NCBI GenBank assembly: GCA_016720705.1
Contig: JADKKB010000007.1
Coordinates: 2,170,001 to 2,234,000 of the forward strand
Direction: 5' to 3'
Origin: Chloracidobacterium sp.
Lineage (GTDB): Bacteria; Acidobacteriota; Blastocatellia; Pyrinomonadales; Pyrinomonadaceae
Length of the DNA stretch: 64,000 nt
Part shown: in pieces, positions 18,313-27,320 of the stretch
Layout: each line of letters starts with the position of its first letter
Numbering within the stretch: position 1 is the stretch's first letter
The notes under the pieces: generated by a model
The model's input: the letters and a program-made list of their open reading frames with translations, nothing else
What the model was told of the DNA's origin: nothing
Databases searched by the model: none
Program-made: the position numbers and the translations under genes

Positions 18313-19950
18313 TTACATTGCTACGCGGTAAAGGTCCGACAACGGGCGGTCCTTTGTCAGTCCGAATGCCTGCGGATTTTCCGCCACGATCCCGGCGGCA
18401 AAAAAGCGTATCAACTGTTCGCGTTCGGCCGGCGTTCGGATCGAATTCCATACATCGGTACGATTTTGCGGCAAGGTCGCCTTCCACGCCCCGGCGTCCT
18501 GGGGCGATTTGCCAAAGGCCGCAGCACTATAGATGACGTCGCCGTCAAAAACACCGAATATTATCGCCTTGGCATATAATGCGGCGGAGCGTGCCGCACA
18601 CGCTTGCGACGCGTCCGACAGCGTCTCTGTCCCGCACATACCATTATATTTATTTTCGGTGACAAATGCCGTCGTCATCCGCCAGAGGCCTTCGTCAGAA
18701 CCCTGTTTATCGACCACGAACTTACTCCGTGCCATCGCAAGGATAAAGCCGAACGGCGGATCGATATTCTGCTCGCGGACAAATGCGGTGTTAATGGTAT
18801 CGCGATAGACTGCGGCACGCTGTGAATAGCCCTCGATGGCATACTCGCCGGAGCGCTTTTGCACTTCCTGCAAAAATTGTTTGTTCGTAACGTTGTAGCT
18901 GAAACTGCCCGAAAACTGCTTGACTAAGCGTTGCGTCAAATCGCTCACCTGCACGAGCGAAGGTAGTCCGCGACCGGATGGTTTGCCGGGTTGCGTATTC
19001 GTCTGAGCCACGATCGGCGTCTGCGCAGGTTTGGCGATCGCCCGAGTCTCAAACGCAAGAGCGACCGCAGAGCCTTGCGGCATCTTCTGTCCGTTTTCGT
19101 CGATCAAAACGATCTCAAGAACGTGGTCGACCCCGTCAGCGAGTTCCGGATGTTCCTTAGGGTCGAGTGTCGCACTGAAGCTTGGGCCATTTGCCGTGGC
19201 GACCTCTTGGCCGTCGATCAGGAATATTGCCCGATCGACACAAGCCGTATTTTCGGCCTTGACCTCGATCTCGACCGCAGCATTGATCGTGTCGCCGGGT
19301 TCGGGTTTGACGATACGGGCGGTGGCGTCACAGGCTGACGATCCGCGTGTCATATAAAACGCACCCGCCGCGACCGCACACACCACCGCTAAGCCGACCA
19401 CGGCACCGGCGATCAGGATGGTAGGGTTTGAGGAAGACGAAGACGTCGCTGCCGCCGCCTGGGTATTGGTACTAGTAGCGTTGCGGACACCTTGTCGGAT
19501 CACATCGTAAGCGGCATATTCCGCTTCGGTCGACGCCTGCGAACCGATCGTCGACATCTCGCTGTTTGCCCGCGACATTCCGGCCGAATCCGACACTTGT
19601 GAACCGCCCCTATCGACCGCCGATCGGCCTGAAGACCCGGCGTCGCTAGAGTCGTCTGATGTGCCCGCAAGTGCAAATTCGGCCTCGCTAGACCCGCCGA
19701 AGAGGATCGCGTCGCCCGGGACAAGTCGGGCCTCGCCATTTACGCAGACACCGTTGACGGTAGTACCGTTACTGCTCTGCAGATCGATAAGGTAATAGTC
19801 ACCGCCGCGTTTTTCGATCTCGGCGTGATAGCGCGACACATTCGAATCCGACGGAAAGGCCACGGCGTTGTCCGAAGTTCGACCGATCGTCGTCACATCG
19901 CCGTCGAGCTCCGTTTCACTGCCGTCGAATTTTAGTATCGCGTGCTGCAT
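18313..19950 (-). CDS. FHA-TM-Ig-like protein with degenerate transglycosylase domain (paralogue C)
   Basis: A 545-residue protein, the longest of the three paralogues. The FHA domain is at about residues 20-95 (GRTS 23-26, SRYHAE 39-44, SSNGTTVNG 59-67). A Ser-rich linker and a membrane helix at about 177-200 follow. A beta-sandwich segment at about 210-300 resembles bacterial Ig-like domains (IVKPEPGDTINAAVEIEV, then AIFLIDGQEV). The C-terminal transglycosylase-like domain is at about 375-530. Within IDPPFGFILAMARSKF the catalytic Glu is replaced by Arg408, so it should be a pseudoenzyme. It ends in ENPQAFGL, as its neighbour does. No ribosome site is evident. Confidence 0.82.
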   Translation of the reverse strand: MQHAILKFDGSETELDGDVTTIGRTSDNAVAFPSDSNVSRYHAEIEKRGGDYYLIDLQSSNGTTVNGVCVNGEARLVPGDAILFGGSSEAEFALAGTSDDSSDAGSSGRSAVDRGGSQVSDSAGMSRANSEMSTIGSQASTEAEYAAYDVIRQGVRNATSTNTQAAAATSSSSSNPTILIAGAVVGLAVVCAVAAGAFYMTRGSSACDATARIVKPEPGDTINAAVEIEVKAENTACVDRAIFLIDGQEVATANGPSFSATLDPKEHPELADGVDHVLEIVLIDENGQKMPQGSAVALAFETRAIAKPAQTPIVAQTNTQPGKPSGRGLPSLVQVSDLTQRLVKQFSGSFSYNVTNKQFLQEVQKRSGEYAIEGYSQRAAVYRDTINTAFVREQNIDPPFGFILAMARSKFVVDKQGSDEGLWRMTTAFVTENKYNGMCGTETLSDASQACAARSAALYAKAIIFGVFDGDVIYSAAAFGKSPQDAGAWKATLPQNRTDVWNSIRTPAEREQLIRFFAAGIVAENPQAFGLTKDRPLSDLYRVAM

Positions 19951-20017
19951 ACTAGTTTACGACGATATCGTATCAAATAATTTGCGGTTTGCGGCGGCAG
20001 ATCGCCGCCATTGTAGA

Positions 20018-20476
20018 TCAGAATCCGCCCGTGTCCGAACGGCCATTGAAAAACAGAAAGTAAACAAAGGCTACAAATCCGATCGCGACCGCCGCCAACA
20101 CGAAAACGACAAGTGCGGCGAAAATCGGGCGCGAGGCCTTGGCGGGCTTGGTCGTCGGCCTTTCCACGAGGACGCGTTCGGCCGTAAACTCCTCGGAAAT
20201 AAACGGTTGAGGCTCGATCGCGACCGCCGGAACGTGTGCCGGGGCCGTTGCAACCGCGGCTTCTGACGGTGATTTTCCCTCGGGCGGTGCGTATAGCTTT
20301 GCCAGAGGGTCGTCGGGCAGTTCGAGAGCGATATCGTCATCATCGCCCGGGGTCGAGGGCTCTAGGGTGTCGGGTTCCGGGTCGAAAAGGTCGATCGGAT
20401 CGACATCGTCGGGGCGGACCAGTTCGCCGGTGGAACTGCGAAATACCGGTTCAGGCAATTTCCATTTATTCGACAT
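20018..20476 (-). CDS. Tail-anchored, acidic Pro-rich protein at the head of the T6SS operon
   Basis: About 152 residues with no family I recognise. The N-terminal ~110 residues are rich in Pro, Asp and Glu (for example DPIDLFDPEPDTLEP) and are probably disordered. One hydrophobic helix near the C-terminus (about 122-145, FAALVVFVLAAVAIGFVAFV) and a short polar tail give a tail-anchored shape. It is 67 bases upstream of the first FHA gene in the same direction, so it may belong to the same operon. I use the ATG at 20476; a GTG at 20488 would add four residues. Threonines in the acidic region could be FHA ligands, but that is speculation. Confidence 0.6.
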   Translation of the reverse strand: MSNKWKLPEPVFRSSTGELVRPDDVDPIDLFDPEPDTLEPSTPGDDDDIALELPDDPLAKLYAPPEGKSPSEAAVATAPAHVPAVAIEPQPFISEEFTAERVLVERPTTKPAKASRPIFAALVVFVLAAVAIGFVAFVYFLFFNGRSDTGGF

Positions 20477-20504
20477 ATTATCGCTCACTGCTTACAAGTG
20501 CCGA

Positions 20505-21872
20505 TCAATGCGGCAGATCCAAAACGTCCGAACGCGTAATAATACCCGTAATACGCTTGAAATCCTCGATCACGACTGCCGGAGACTTGGTCAGTTTATT
20601 CTTGATCGAGTCAAAGCTTTCGTCAACGTCAACGACCGGAAAACTCTTGTCCATAATGTCGCTGACCTTGGCATCGAGCAGATTACGATCCTTGAGCAAG
20701 TTGGTCAAAATATGGCTTTCGCGAAGGCTGCCGACCGATTCGTGACCGTCGATAACTGGCAGCTGGGTCACGCTGTTCTCACTCATCAGTGCCAATGCGG
20801 CCGCGACCTTTTCGTCGGGGCCGACCGAGATCAGTTCACGCGGCGAACCCGCACTTTTGGTGTCAGCGATCAGGCTGGCAGTTATACGCTGCGGTTCGAG
20901 TAGCAGTTTCTCCTTCATCCATTCATCCGAGTGAAACTTACTCAGATAATGTTCGCCCGTGTCGCAGACGATGAAAACGATGCACGCCGATTCGTCAAGA
21001 TCCTTGGCGACCTTAAGGGCGGCGGCAAAGATCGTTCCCGCCGAACCTCCGCAAAAAATGCCCTCACGGCGGCCGAGTTGGCGAGCGAGGTCAAAGGACT
21101 CGCGGTCCGTTATATTGATGATCTCGTCGATCGTATTGAGGTCGGCGTTGCCGACCGGCAGATTTTGACCGATGCCCTCGACCAGATACGGTGTCGCCTC
21201 GGGGATGAATCCCGATTCCTTGTAGGTCTTAAAGATCGAGCCGTATGGATCGGCTCCGATCACCTTGATGTCGGGGTTCATCTCCTTAAGGTAGCGTCCG
21301 GTACCGCTGATGGTGCCGCCGGTGCCGATCGAGGCGACAAAGTGCGTGATCTTGCCGTCGGTATCATTCCAGATCTCGGGGCCCGTCGTGCGGTAGTGCG
21401 CCGCCGGATTTTCCGGATGATTGTACTGATCCGGATAAAATGAATTAGGTGTTTCCTCCGAGATCCGCTTTGCCGTCGCGACGTAATGGTCGGGAGTGCC
21501 GGGCTTGGCCGCCGCCGGGCAGACGACGATGTCAGCCCCGAGGCCTTTCAGATAACGCACCTTTTCGGTCGAGGCTTTTTCCGTAAGTACAAAAATGCAC
21601 TTGTAACCGCGAACCGCCGCAACCAGAGCCAGGCCGATGCCGGTGTTGCCTGATGTCGCCTCAATGATGGTCCCGCCCTTTTTCAGCACGCCCTCGCGTT
21701 CGGCCCAGTCGATCATCGAGATGCCGATGCGGTCCTTGACCGAGTATCCGGGATTGAGGCTCTCCATCTTGGCGTAAATCGGTGCCTTGATCTTGAGTTG
21801 CTTGGTAATATTGTTGATACGTACGAGCGGCGTATCGCCGATCAGTTCCAGAATGTCGTTGTAAACTTTCAT
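20505..21872 (-). CDS. Cystathionine beta-synthase with C-terminal CBS pair
   Basis: A 455-residue fold-type II PLP enzyme that condenses serine (or an activated serine) with homocysteine to cystathionine. The PLP lysine is Lys46 in NPGYSVKDRIG. The phosphate-binding loop is SGNTGIG and the glycine loop GTGGTISGTGRY. Two CBS motifs fill the last ~120 residues (PRELISVGPDEKVAAALALM and VSDIMDKSFPVVDVDESF). This domain order is that of eukaryotic-like bacterial Cbs rather than CysK, which lacks the CBS pair, although cysteine synthase activity cannot be excluded. The ATG at 21872 has AGGACAA just upstream; the frame stays open 93 bases further without a convincing start. Confidence 0.9.
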   Translation of the reverse strand: MKVYNDILELIGDTPLVRINNITKQLKIKAPIYAKMESLNPGYSVKDRIGISMIDWAEREGVLKKGGTIIEATSGNTGIGLALVAAVRGYKCIFVLTEKASTEKVRYLKGLGADIVVCPAAAKPGTPDHYVATAKRISEETPNSFYPDQYNHPENPAAHYRTTGPEIWNDTDGKITHFVASIGTGGTISGTGRYLKEMNPDIKVIGADPYGSIFKTYKESGFIPEATPYLVEGIGQNLPVGNADLNTIDEIINITDRESFDLARQLGRREGIFCGGSAGTIFAAALKVAKDLDESACIVFIVCDTGEHYLSKFHSDEWMKEKLLLEPQRITASLIADTKSAGSPRELISVGPDEKVAAALALMSENSVTQLPVIDGHESVGSLRESHILTNLLKDRNLLDAKVSDIMDKSFPVVDVDESFDSIKNKLTKSPAVVIEDFKRITGIITRSDVLDLPH

Positions 21873-22136
21873 TTGTCCTAAAATTGTGCGAGCTATTGCC
21901 AAAGCAAATAGTCGTATAAGATTTGCTGCTACGCAGAGTTTAATCGCAAAGCCGCTCTGAGGCAAGAATCACACGGATCGGGTATCGCTGAAACCGAATA
22001 TACCTGCTCCGCCGCTGACACAATGACGCTCGTAGGCGTAACACGTAAATGTAACGAGCACAACGGCCTACGTCATTGGACTTGATCAAAATGGCACGAT
22101 CTTCGACACGACAGCCGCGAGTTTGGGCAACAGGGC

Positions 22137-22919
22137 TCAACTGCCGATTTGTCTGGCGTCGAGCAGTCGTTTGGGGTCGTTTGTGATCAAGGCCCTGATC
22201 CCTCGGGTTTGGCAACGGGCGATCCATTTGGGGGCATCGGCGGTCCAAATGGTCACCGGCATTTGAGCCTCTCGGGCGAGGTAAGTGAGTTTCTTTGACG
22301 CAAGGGTATGATGCAGCGATATTTGCTGTGCCCCGAATTCGTGGGCAAGAGCGATCATATATTTGCGACGGCGGAGTACCGTCATTATCGTCGGCTCGAA
22401 CAATGCGGCGGTCTGAGCCTCTGGCAAGCGATGGCGGACAACGGGAATTGCCCCGAGCCTGAAACTCTTAACGATCATCTGCCCGAGCCGCGGCGAATCG
22501 CGGATCACGTCGGAGACGGCAATGGCCAGCGAACGATAGTCTGCTACGTTAACCTTGAGTTCGATATAGATAAGGCCGGCAAAATCGCGGCATAGCTCAA
22601 GCACCTGAGCCAGTGTCGGCACCGATTGGTCGGCAAACGCGCTATCGGCAAGCTTTGGATGTTTGTCGTTAAACCACGAACCGACATCCGCCGAGCCGAG
22701 TTCGGCAGCGGTCAGATCCGCGACACGGTCGCGCCGTCCGCCAGTGCGTTCGAGCGTTGCGTCGTGGATCACGACCGGAACGCCGTCTTTTGACAACTGC
22801 ACGTCGAACTCGAGCCCGTCGGCACCGGCATCGATCGCCAGCTGAAATGCGGCGAGCGTGTTTTCCGGTGCGAATGAGCTTGCACCTCGGTGGCCGATTA
22901 TGAGCGGCGTGTTACTCAC
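22137..22919 (-). CDS. Glycerophosphodiester phosphodiesterase
   Basis: A 260-residue GDPD-family TIM barrel that splits glycerophosphodiesters into glycerol-3-phosphate and an alcohol. The catalytic and metal residues are visible: His10 and Arg11 in IIGHRGASS, Glu19 in APENT, Glu37 and Asp39 in GLEFDVQ, and His52 in VVIHDATLERT. The C-terminal VTIWTADAPKWI and GIRALITNDPKRLL match the end of the barrel. There is no signal peptide, so it acts in the cytoplasm. The GTG start overlaps the stop of the upstream methyltransferase gene, so the two are coupled. Confidence 0.92.
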   Translation of the reverse strand: MSNTPLIIGHRGASSFAPENTLAAFQLAIDAGADGLEFDVQLSKDGVPVVIHDATLERTGGRRDRVADLTAAELGSADVGSWFNDKHPKLADSAFADQSVPTLAQVLELCRDFAGLIYIELKVNVADYRSLAIAVSDVIRDSPRLGQMIVKSFRLGAIPVVRHRLPEAQTAALFEPTIMTVLRRRKYMIALAHEFGAQQISLHHTLASKKLTYLAREAQMPVTIWTADAPKWIARCQTRGIRALITNDPKRLLDARQIGS

Positions 22920-23569
22920 TTTTTCTCCAGTAGAAAAATCGTCTTACTCCAGGCTATCGGTTCGGTGATAGGGAATTCGTGATTGCCGACAATGTTGAAA
23001 TAGCGTGTCGCGGCGACCCTTACGTTGTCCAAAGGATGGATCTTAAACTTGTATAGCAGTTCGAGTACGGACCCGACGATCGATGGCTTCACCGGCAGTA
23101 GTACGAGCGGGGCACCTTTTTTGAGAACGCGTGCCGCCTCGCGGAGTCCGGCATCGAGCGGCGTGTATTCGAGTACGCCGCACATCAGGATGAGGTCGAA
23201 CGACTGGTCCACAAACGGCAGGCTAAGAATGTTTCCCTGCACGATATCCGTGATCTTGGCGTGCTTTCGGCGTTTTAGAAACTGCTCGCGGGCTACCTTG
23301 AGCGATTTGAATGATAGGTCAAGTGCGATCGCCCTTTTCGGATCGAACGCCGCGTCCTGAAACGCCAGCGAGACGATGCCCGTGCCACATCCGGCATCCA
23401 ATACGAGCGAGTCTGAATCGATCTTGAGATCTAGCGAACGCAGATACTTGGCAACCGAATTGCGGTAACCGTTGAGCCTCAACGCCAGATTATGAACGTC
23501 AGCGATGCGGTCATAGAGGCCTTGGGTTTTAGCTTTACCGGTTTGGGTGTGCGTCCCTTTTTTGGGCAT
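22916..23569 (-). CDS. Class I SAM-dependent methyltransferase
   Basis: A 217-residue methyltransferase. Motif I is VLDAGCGTGIVSLAF (about residues 58-72), the acidic end of strand 2 is AIALDLSFKSL, and motif II/III are FDLILMCGVLEYTPLD and ARVLKKGAPLVLLPVK. The domain is of the ubiE/Methyltransf_11 kind. The substrate cannot be told. The N-terminus is Lys/Thr-rich (MPKKGTHTQTGKAKTQG). It is followed by the overlapping GDPD gene and preceded by the TlpA-like gene with a 4-base gap, so a small operon is likely. Confidence 0.85.
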   Translation of the reverse strand: MPKKGTHTQTGKAKTQGLYDRIADVHNLALRLNGYRNSVAKYLRSLDLKIDSDSLVLDAGCGTGIVSLAFQDAAFDPKRAIALDLSFKSLKVAREQFLKRRKHAKITDIVQGNILSLPFVDQSFDLILMCGVLEYTPLDAGLREAARVLKKGAPLVLLPVKPSIVGSVLELLYKFKIHPLDNVRVAATRYFNIVGNHEFPITEPIAWSKTIFLLEKK

Positions 23570-23573
23570 TCGG

Positions 23574-24971
23574 TTACTTTTCCGCCATAAGCTTGAAGAT
23601 CATTGCACGTATTTCCTCAAGCCGGGAGGAGTTGGTGCCGGTTTCAATATAGCGGATTATGCCTTTTCGGTCGACCAGTACTGCGGTCGGCAGAGCCATT
23701 GCACCAAATTGGAGTTGGACGGATTGGTCGCCCGCGACCACAAAATCGTATGTCAGATCATACTTTGTTCGAAAGGCTTTGAGAATGGCGATCTCCGCCG
23801 GCGGGTCTTTGGCACCGATCTGCATTCCGTAATACCGGGTCACGCCGAGAATCTCAAAGCCGTCTTTGGCAAAATCTTGCTGCCATTCGCGGAGTGACGG
23901 AAATGCCTCGATACAAGGTCCGCACCACGTTGCCCAAAAGTCCAGCAGCACGACCTTGCCCTTAAGGTCCGCCATAGTCCGAGGCTTGCCGGGCAGCCAT
24001 TGGTCGACATTAAGCAACTCCGGCACCGGTTCCCCGAGCATCTTGTACTGTTTTTCGCGGCGTTTCAGTCGGGCAAAAACATCGGCTTGAGCGGTTTTGG
24101 CAGTAAAGTCCTTAGCCGAACTGATCAGGGCCTCGAGGTACAACTCGAGAGCGGAGCTCTTTCGTCCGGTTGATATCATATAAGTGATCTTTCTATCGAC
24201 AGCGTAGTAGTAAAAGCTTGGTGATTCGAGTTCCTTGGCCCTGCGGCGTAGTTCGTCGAGTGCGGCGTCTGCCTTTGGAATATCGCTCGAACCGGCATAT
24301 GCCTCGAAAACGAGCATTCCACTATCAAGTATTTCGTCAAGGCCGCGCGAGCGTGTCGCCGCCTCCTTGAGCATCGATCCGGCAGTGTTGTACGCCGCTT
24401 CGGCGTGCGGTGCCATTTTCTGGAACTGGGCGGCTGATTGGTATGCCTTTGCGAGTTCATTTTCCATTCTGAGCCGCTCGCCGCTCTTAACGCTTGGCCC
24501 CGCCAGATAGTCGCTCAGTGCCTTTTCAGCCTGTTCGAATCTGCCTTGTTTGGCCGCGACCACCGAGATCAGTGAGCGGGCGGTCTGGAGCTTTTCAGCC
24601 GAGGGGTCGGTTGACACAACATAACGCTCGAGCCACGTCGCGGTGCCATCAAGATTGTCGGCTACCCAGTAGAGCAGGCCGGTGAAGTATAGATCTTCGC
24701 CTGACGGTTCTTGCCGTGCGGCGGCGATCGCTGCATTTTTTGCAGCGAGCTGTTTTTGCTCTTTGCGGGTCTGTTCCTGAAGGCGTTCGCTGTACGGCAG
24801 TTTTTTGTCGGCGTATTCGATAAACTTTGACCGTGTGTAACTATTAGTTTCGTCGAAAAGCTGTTTGACGCTAGCGGTTGTTACGATTTCCGGTGTCCCC
24901 GTCGACCGGCCGGACTGGGCATCGGCGACCATCACGAAAACAAATAAGGTAAAAATTAAAAAAATGCGCAT
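23574..24971 (-). CDS. Exported TPR + TlpA-like thioredoxin-fold protein
   Basis: A 465-residue protein with a signal peptide (MRIFLIFTLFVFVMVADAQS). Residues 30-300 are helical repeats of TPR type (for example KQGRFEQAEKALSDYLAG). Residues ~315-465 form a TlpA/ResA-like thioredoxin domain with the active site WCGPC (Cys350 and Cys353) and the cis-proline loop MALPTAVLVD. It should act outside the cytoplasmic membrane as a thiol reductase or disulfide exchanger. The partner is unknown. The TPR part may bind a client protein. It is transcribed with the methyltransferase and GDPD genes downstream and may follow thiO upstream (16-base gap). Confidence 0.87.
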   Translation of the reverse strand: MRIFLIFTLFVFVMVADAQSGRSTGTPEIVTTASVKQLFDETNSYTRSKFIEYADKKLPYSERLQEQTRKEQKQLAAKNAAIAAARQEPSGEDLYFTGLLYWVADNLDGTATWLERYVVSTDPSAEKLQTARSLISVVAAKQGRFEQAEKALSDYLAGPSVKSGERLRMENELAKAYQSAAQFQKMAPHAEAAYNTAGSMLKEAATRSRGLDEILDSGMLVFEAYAGSSDIPKADAALDELRRRAKELESPSFYYYAVDRKITYMISTGRKSSALELYLEALISSAKDFTAKTAQADVFARLKRREKQYKMLGEPVPELLNVDQWLPGKPRTMADLKGKVVLLDFWATWCGPCIEAFPSLREWQQDFAKDGFEILGVTRYYGMQIGAKDPPAEIAILKAFRTKYDLTYDFVVAGDQSVQLQFGAMALPTAVLVDRKGIIRYIETGTNSSRLEEIRAMIFKLMAEK

Positions 24972-24987
24972 TTACAATAACCGTTGT

Positions 24988-26106
24988 CTATCTGTTGCGA
25001 AACCGATCCGGCCCGAACGCCTCCAAATACGGTGAACGCCGGCCCTCTAGAATCAGATCCGCCATTATTTCGGCAGTCCGCGGTGCGAGCAGGATGCCAT
25101 TACGATAATGTGCGGTAGCGATATAAAGACCGCCAATACCGTCGATCTCTCCAAGGATCGGCATTGCGTCAGGTCCGGCAGGCCGGAGACCCGTCCACTG
25201 ATCGACGATCGAGAGTCCCGCAAGAGCAGGAGAGATCGTCGTGGCCACCTCAACCAATCCGGCTGTTGCTTCCGCGGTAATATCGCGGTTAAACCCAACG
25301 TCTTCGGATGTTGCTCCGACCAGGACGCGGCCGTCAGCCCGCGGCACCATATAACCGCCTGTGCTATAAATAACTCGTTCAAAAAGCCGCTTGGCTGTAC
25401 GAAACGCGATCATCTGACCGCGGATGGGCTTGACCGCAATTGGCACGGGGAAAGCCCCGAGTTTGATGAGCGAGGTCCACGCTCCGGTTGCAAGTATCGT
25501 TTTGCCCGCAATTATCTCACCCTCGTCGGTCCGTGCTCCGCGAACGCCGCCGTTTTGGCTAATAAGATCGATCACGCTTCTTTCTTCGACGATCTTAACG
25601 TCATTAAGATCGGCATAATGGCGCAGAGCCTTTATTAGTTTGCGATTTTCGACCTGCCAATCATTAGGAAAGAGAGCACCGCCGATAACCTCCGGCGAGA
25701 CGAACGGTTCGGTTCGGCGTACCTCGGCGGCCGTCATTGTTTGAACGTTAAGACCGGCTTTCTGCTGCCATTGGACACGTGCCGATATCTGTCTGACGTC
25801 ATCATCGTCAAACGCAAGGTAGAGCGTTCCTTTTTGGTCCAATTCTATATCGATGGCCGTATCGCCAAACAACGAAGCGGCAAGTTCGGGGTATTTGGAA
25901 CGCGATTCTGCCAGGAAAGCCAGCATATCGCCGGGTTCGTCCGTCTCGGCCTGGGCACCGAGCATTCCGGCTGCGGCCCACGATGATTGTTCGCCGCAAC
26001 GCCCTTGTTCGACGACCGTAATGCCGCGGACGCCGCGACGGTTAAGTTCGCGGGCAATGCTAAGCCCGATAACGCCACCGCCGATAATCAATATTTCTGA
26101 ATTCAT
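24988..26106 (-). CDS. thiO: Glycine oxidase ThiO (FAD-dependent)
   Basis: A 372-residue DAO-family flavoenzyme. ThiO oxidises glycine to iminoglycine for thiazole synthesis in thiamine biosynthesis. The FAD Rossmann motif is ILIIGGGVIGLSIARELNRR at the N-terminus, followed by SSWAAAGMLGAQAE, which is typical of ThiO. The C-terminal part has DQWTGLRPAGPDAMPILGEI and IATAHYRNGILLAP, the substrate-loop blocks. The ATG at 26106 is chosen because the FAD motif starts five residues later. No other thiamine genes lie nearby, so a general amino-acid oxidase role cannot be excluded. The gene is divergent from icd. Confidence 0.85.
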   Translation of the reverse strand: MNSEILIIGGGVIGLSIARELNRRGVRGITVVEQGRCGEQSSWAAAGMLGAQAETDEPGDMLAFLAESRSKYPELAASLFGDTAIDIELDQKGTLYLAFDDDDVRQISARVQWQQKAGLNVQTMTAAEVRRTEPFVSPEVIGGALFPNDWQVENRKLIKALRHYADLNDVKIVEERSVIDLISQNGGVRGARTDEGEIIAGKTILATGAWTSLIKLGAFPVPIAVKPIRGQMIAFRTAKRLFERVIYSTGGYMVPRADGRVLVGATSEDVGFNRDITAEATAGLVEVATTISPALAGLSIVDQWTGLRPAGPDAMPILGEIDGIGGLYIATAHYRNGILLAPRTAEIMADLILEGRRSPYLEAFGPDRFRNR

Positions 26107-26214
26107 TCGAACTCGAACCTCAGCCAAGGACTAAATTATAGATGATGACGTTCGAGAGCAGAAACGGTTGATTTGTCCTCAGGTGCTATTTGCGTAAAAT
26201 AGGACATTAAGATT

Positions 26215-27234
26215 ATGAAACACACAATCACATTGATCCCTGGCGACGGTATCGGCCCCGAGATCACCGCTGCGACCGTTCGCGTGATCGAGGCGACCGG
26301 CGTCGAGATCATTTGGGAAACCCAGATCCTTGGTTCGCAGGCGTTGGAAAAGTACGGCGAGACACTGCCTGCGGCGGCAATCGAATCGATGCGGTCGACA
26401 AAGGTCGCTCTCAAAGGGCCGATAATGACACCGATCGGAAAAGGCTTCACGTCGGTCAACGTCGGTCTCCGAAAGGCTCTCGACCTATATGCGAACGTTC
26501 GGCCCGTCAAGGCTTTGCCGAATGTCGAGTGTCGATATCCCGGGCTCGATCTTGTGATCGTTCGTGAAAATACCGAGGACCTGTATGCCGGCCTCGAACA
26601 CGTCGTCGTGCCGGGCGTTGTCGAGTCGATCAAGATCATTACCGAAAAAGCGTCGACACGCATTGCGAAATACGCCTTCGAGTATGCACGCGACAATGGC
26701 CGTAAAAAGGTAACGGCGGTTCATAAGGCGAATATTATGAAGCTCTCGGACGGCCTATTCCTAGAGTGCTTTTACAACCAGGCAAAGTTGTTTCCCGAGA
26801 TCGAGGCCGACGACAAGATCGTTGATAATTGCTGTATGCAGCTCGTAATGCGGCCCGAGCAGTTCGATGTTCTAGTGCTCGAGAACCTGTACGGTGACAT
26901 CGTCTCGGACCTATGCGCCGGACTGATCGGCGGACTTGGTTTAGCACCCGGAGCGAATATCGGCGAGCTTGGAGCGGTGTTCGAAGCAGTTCACGGATCG
27001 GCCCCCGATATCGCCGGACAGGGAATTGCCAATCCGACGGCGTTGATGCTATCGGCGATCCAGATGCTGAGGCATATAGGCGAGAATGAAGCTGCGAAAA
27101 AATTTGAAAACGCGTTGCTCGCGACCTTCAAGGACGGCCTCAAGACCCGAGATCTCGGCGGTACTGCACGGACCGCTGAATTTGCCAATGCGATCGTCGA
27201 ACGCATAAATACTGAAGCAGCAGTGGCGGTCTAA
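26215..27234 (+). CDS. icd: NAD-dependent isocitrate dehydrogenase
   Basis: A 339-residue member of the beta-decarboxylating dehydrogenase family, of the short NAD-type IDH class. It oxidises isocitrate to 2-oxoglutarate in the TCA cycle. The isocitrate-binding block is FTSVNVGLRKALDLYANVRP, with Ser80, Asn82 and Arg86, which separates it from isopropylmalate dehydrogenase. Also seen are RENTEDLYAG, Lys171 in HKANIMK, and YGDIVSD with Asp228. The HGSAPDIAGQGIANP cofactor loop fits NAD rather than NADP. AGGACATTAAGATT precedes the ATG. The gene is transcribed from the 108-base space shared with thiO. Confidence 0.9.
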   Translation: MKHTITLIPGDGIGPEITAATVRVIEATGVEIIWETQILGSQALEKYGETLPAAAIESMRSTKVALKGPIMTPIGKGFTSVNVGLRKALDLYANVRPVKALPNVECRYPGLDLVIVRENTEDLYAGLEHVVVPGVVESIKIITEKASTRIAKYAFEYARDNGRKKVTAVHKANIMKLSDGLFLECFYNQAKLFPEIEADDKIVDNCCMQLVMRPEQFDVLVLENLYGDIVSDLCAGLIGGLGLAPGANIGELGAVFEAVHGSAPDIAGQGIANPTALMLSAIQMLRHIGENEAAKKFENALLATFKDGLKTRDLGGTARTAEFANAIVERINTEAAVAV

Positions 27235-27320
27235 AGGGAGAATTTATATGCAACCACTGGACCGTTCGATCGTTCTAATTGTGCGGGCTTCGGTATTCGC
27301 TGTCCGCATCGGAGGTTAAG

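Noticed and set aside
20505..21872. Cysteine synthase CysK
   Set aside because: The C-terminal pair of CBS motifs and the length of 455 residues fit cystathionine beta-synthase better, though the activity is not settled.
21940..22248. 102-residue minus-strand frame overlapping the glycerophosphodiesterase
   Set aside because: Arg/Gln-rich shadow translation, no ribosome site, overlaps a well-supported gene.
26215..27234. 3-isopropylmalate dehydrogenase
   Set aside because: The SVNVGLRK isocitrate-binding block points to isocitrate dehydrogenase, and no leu genes are near.
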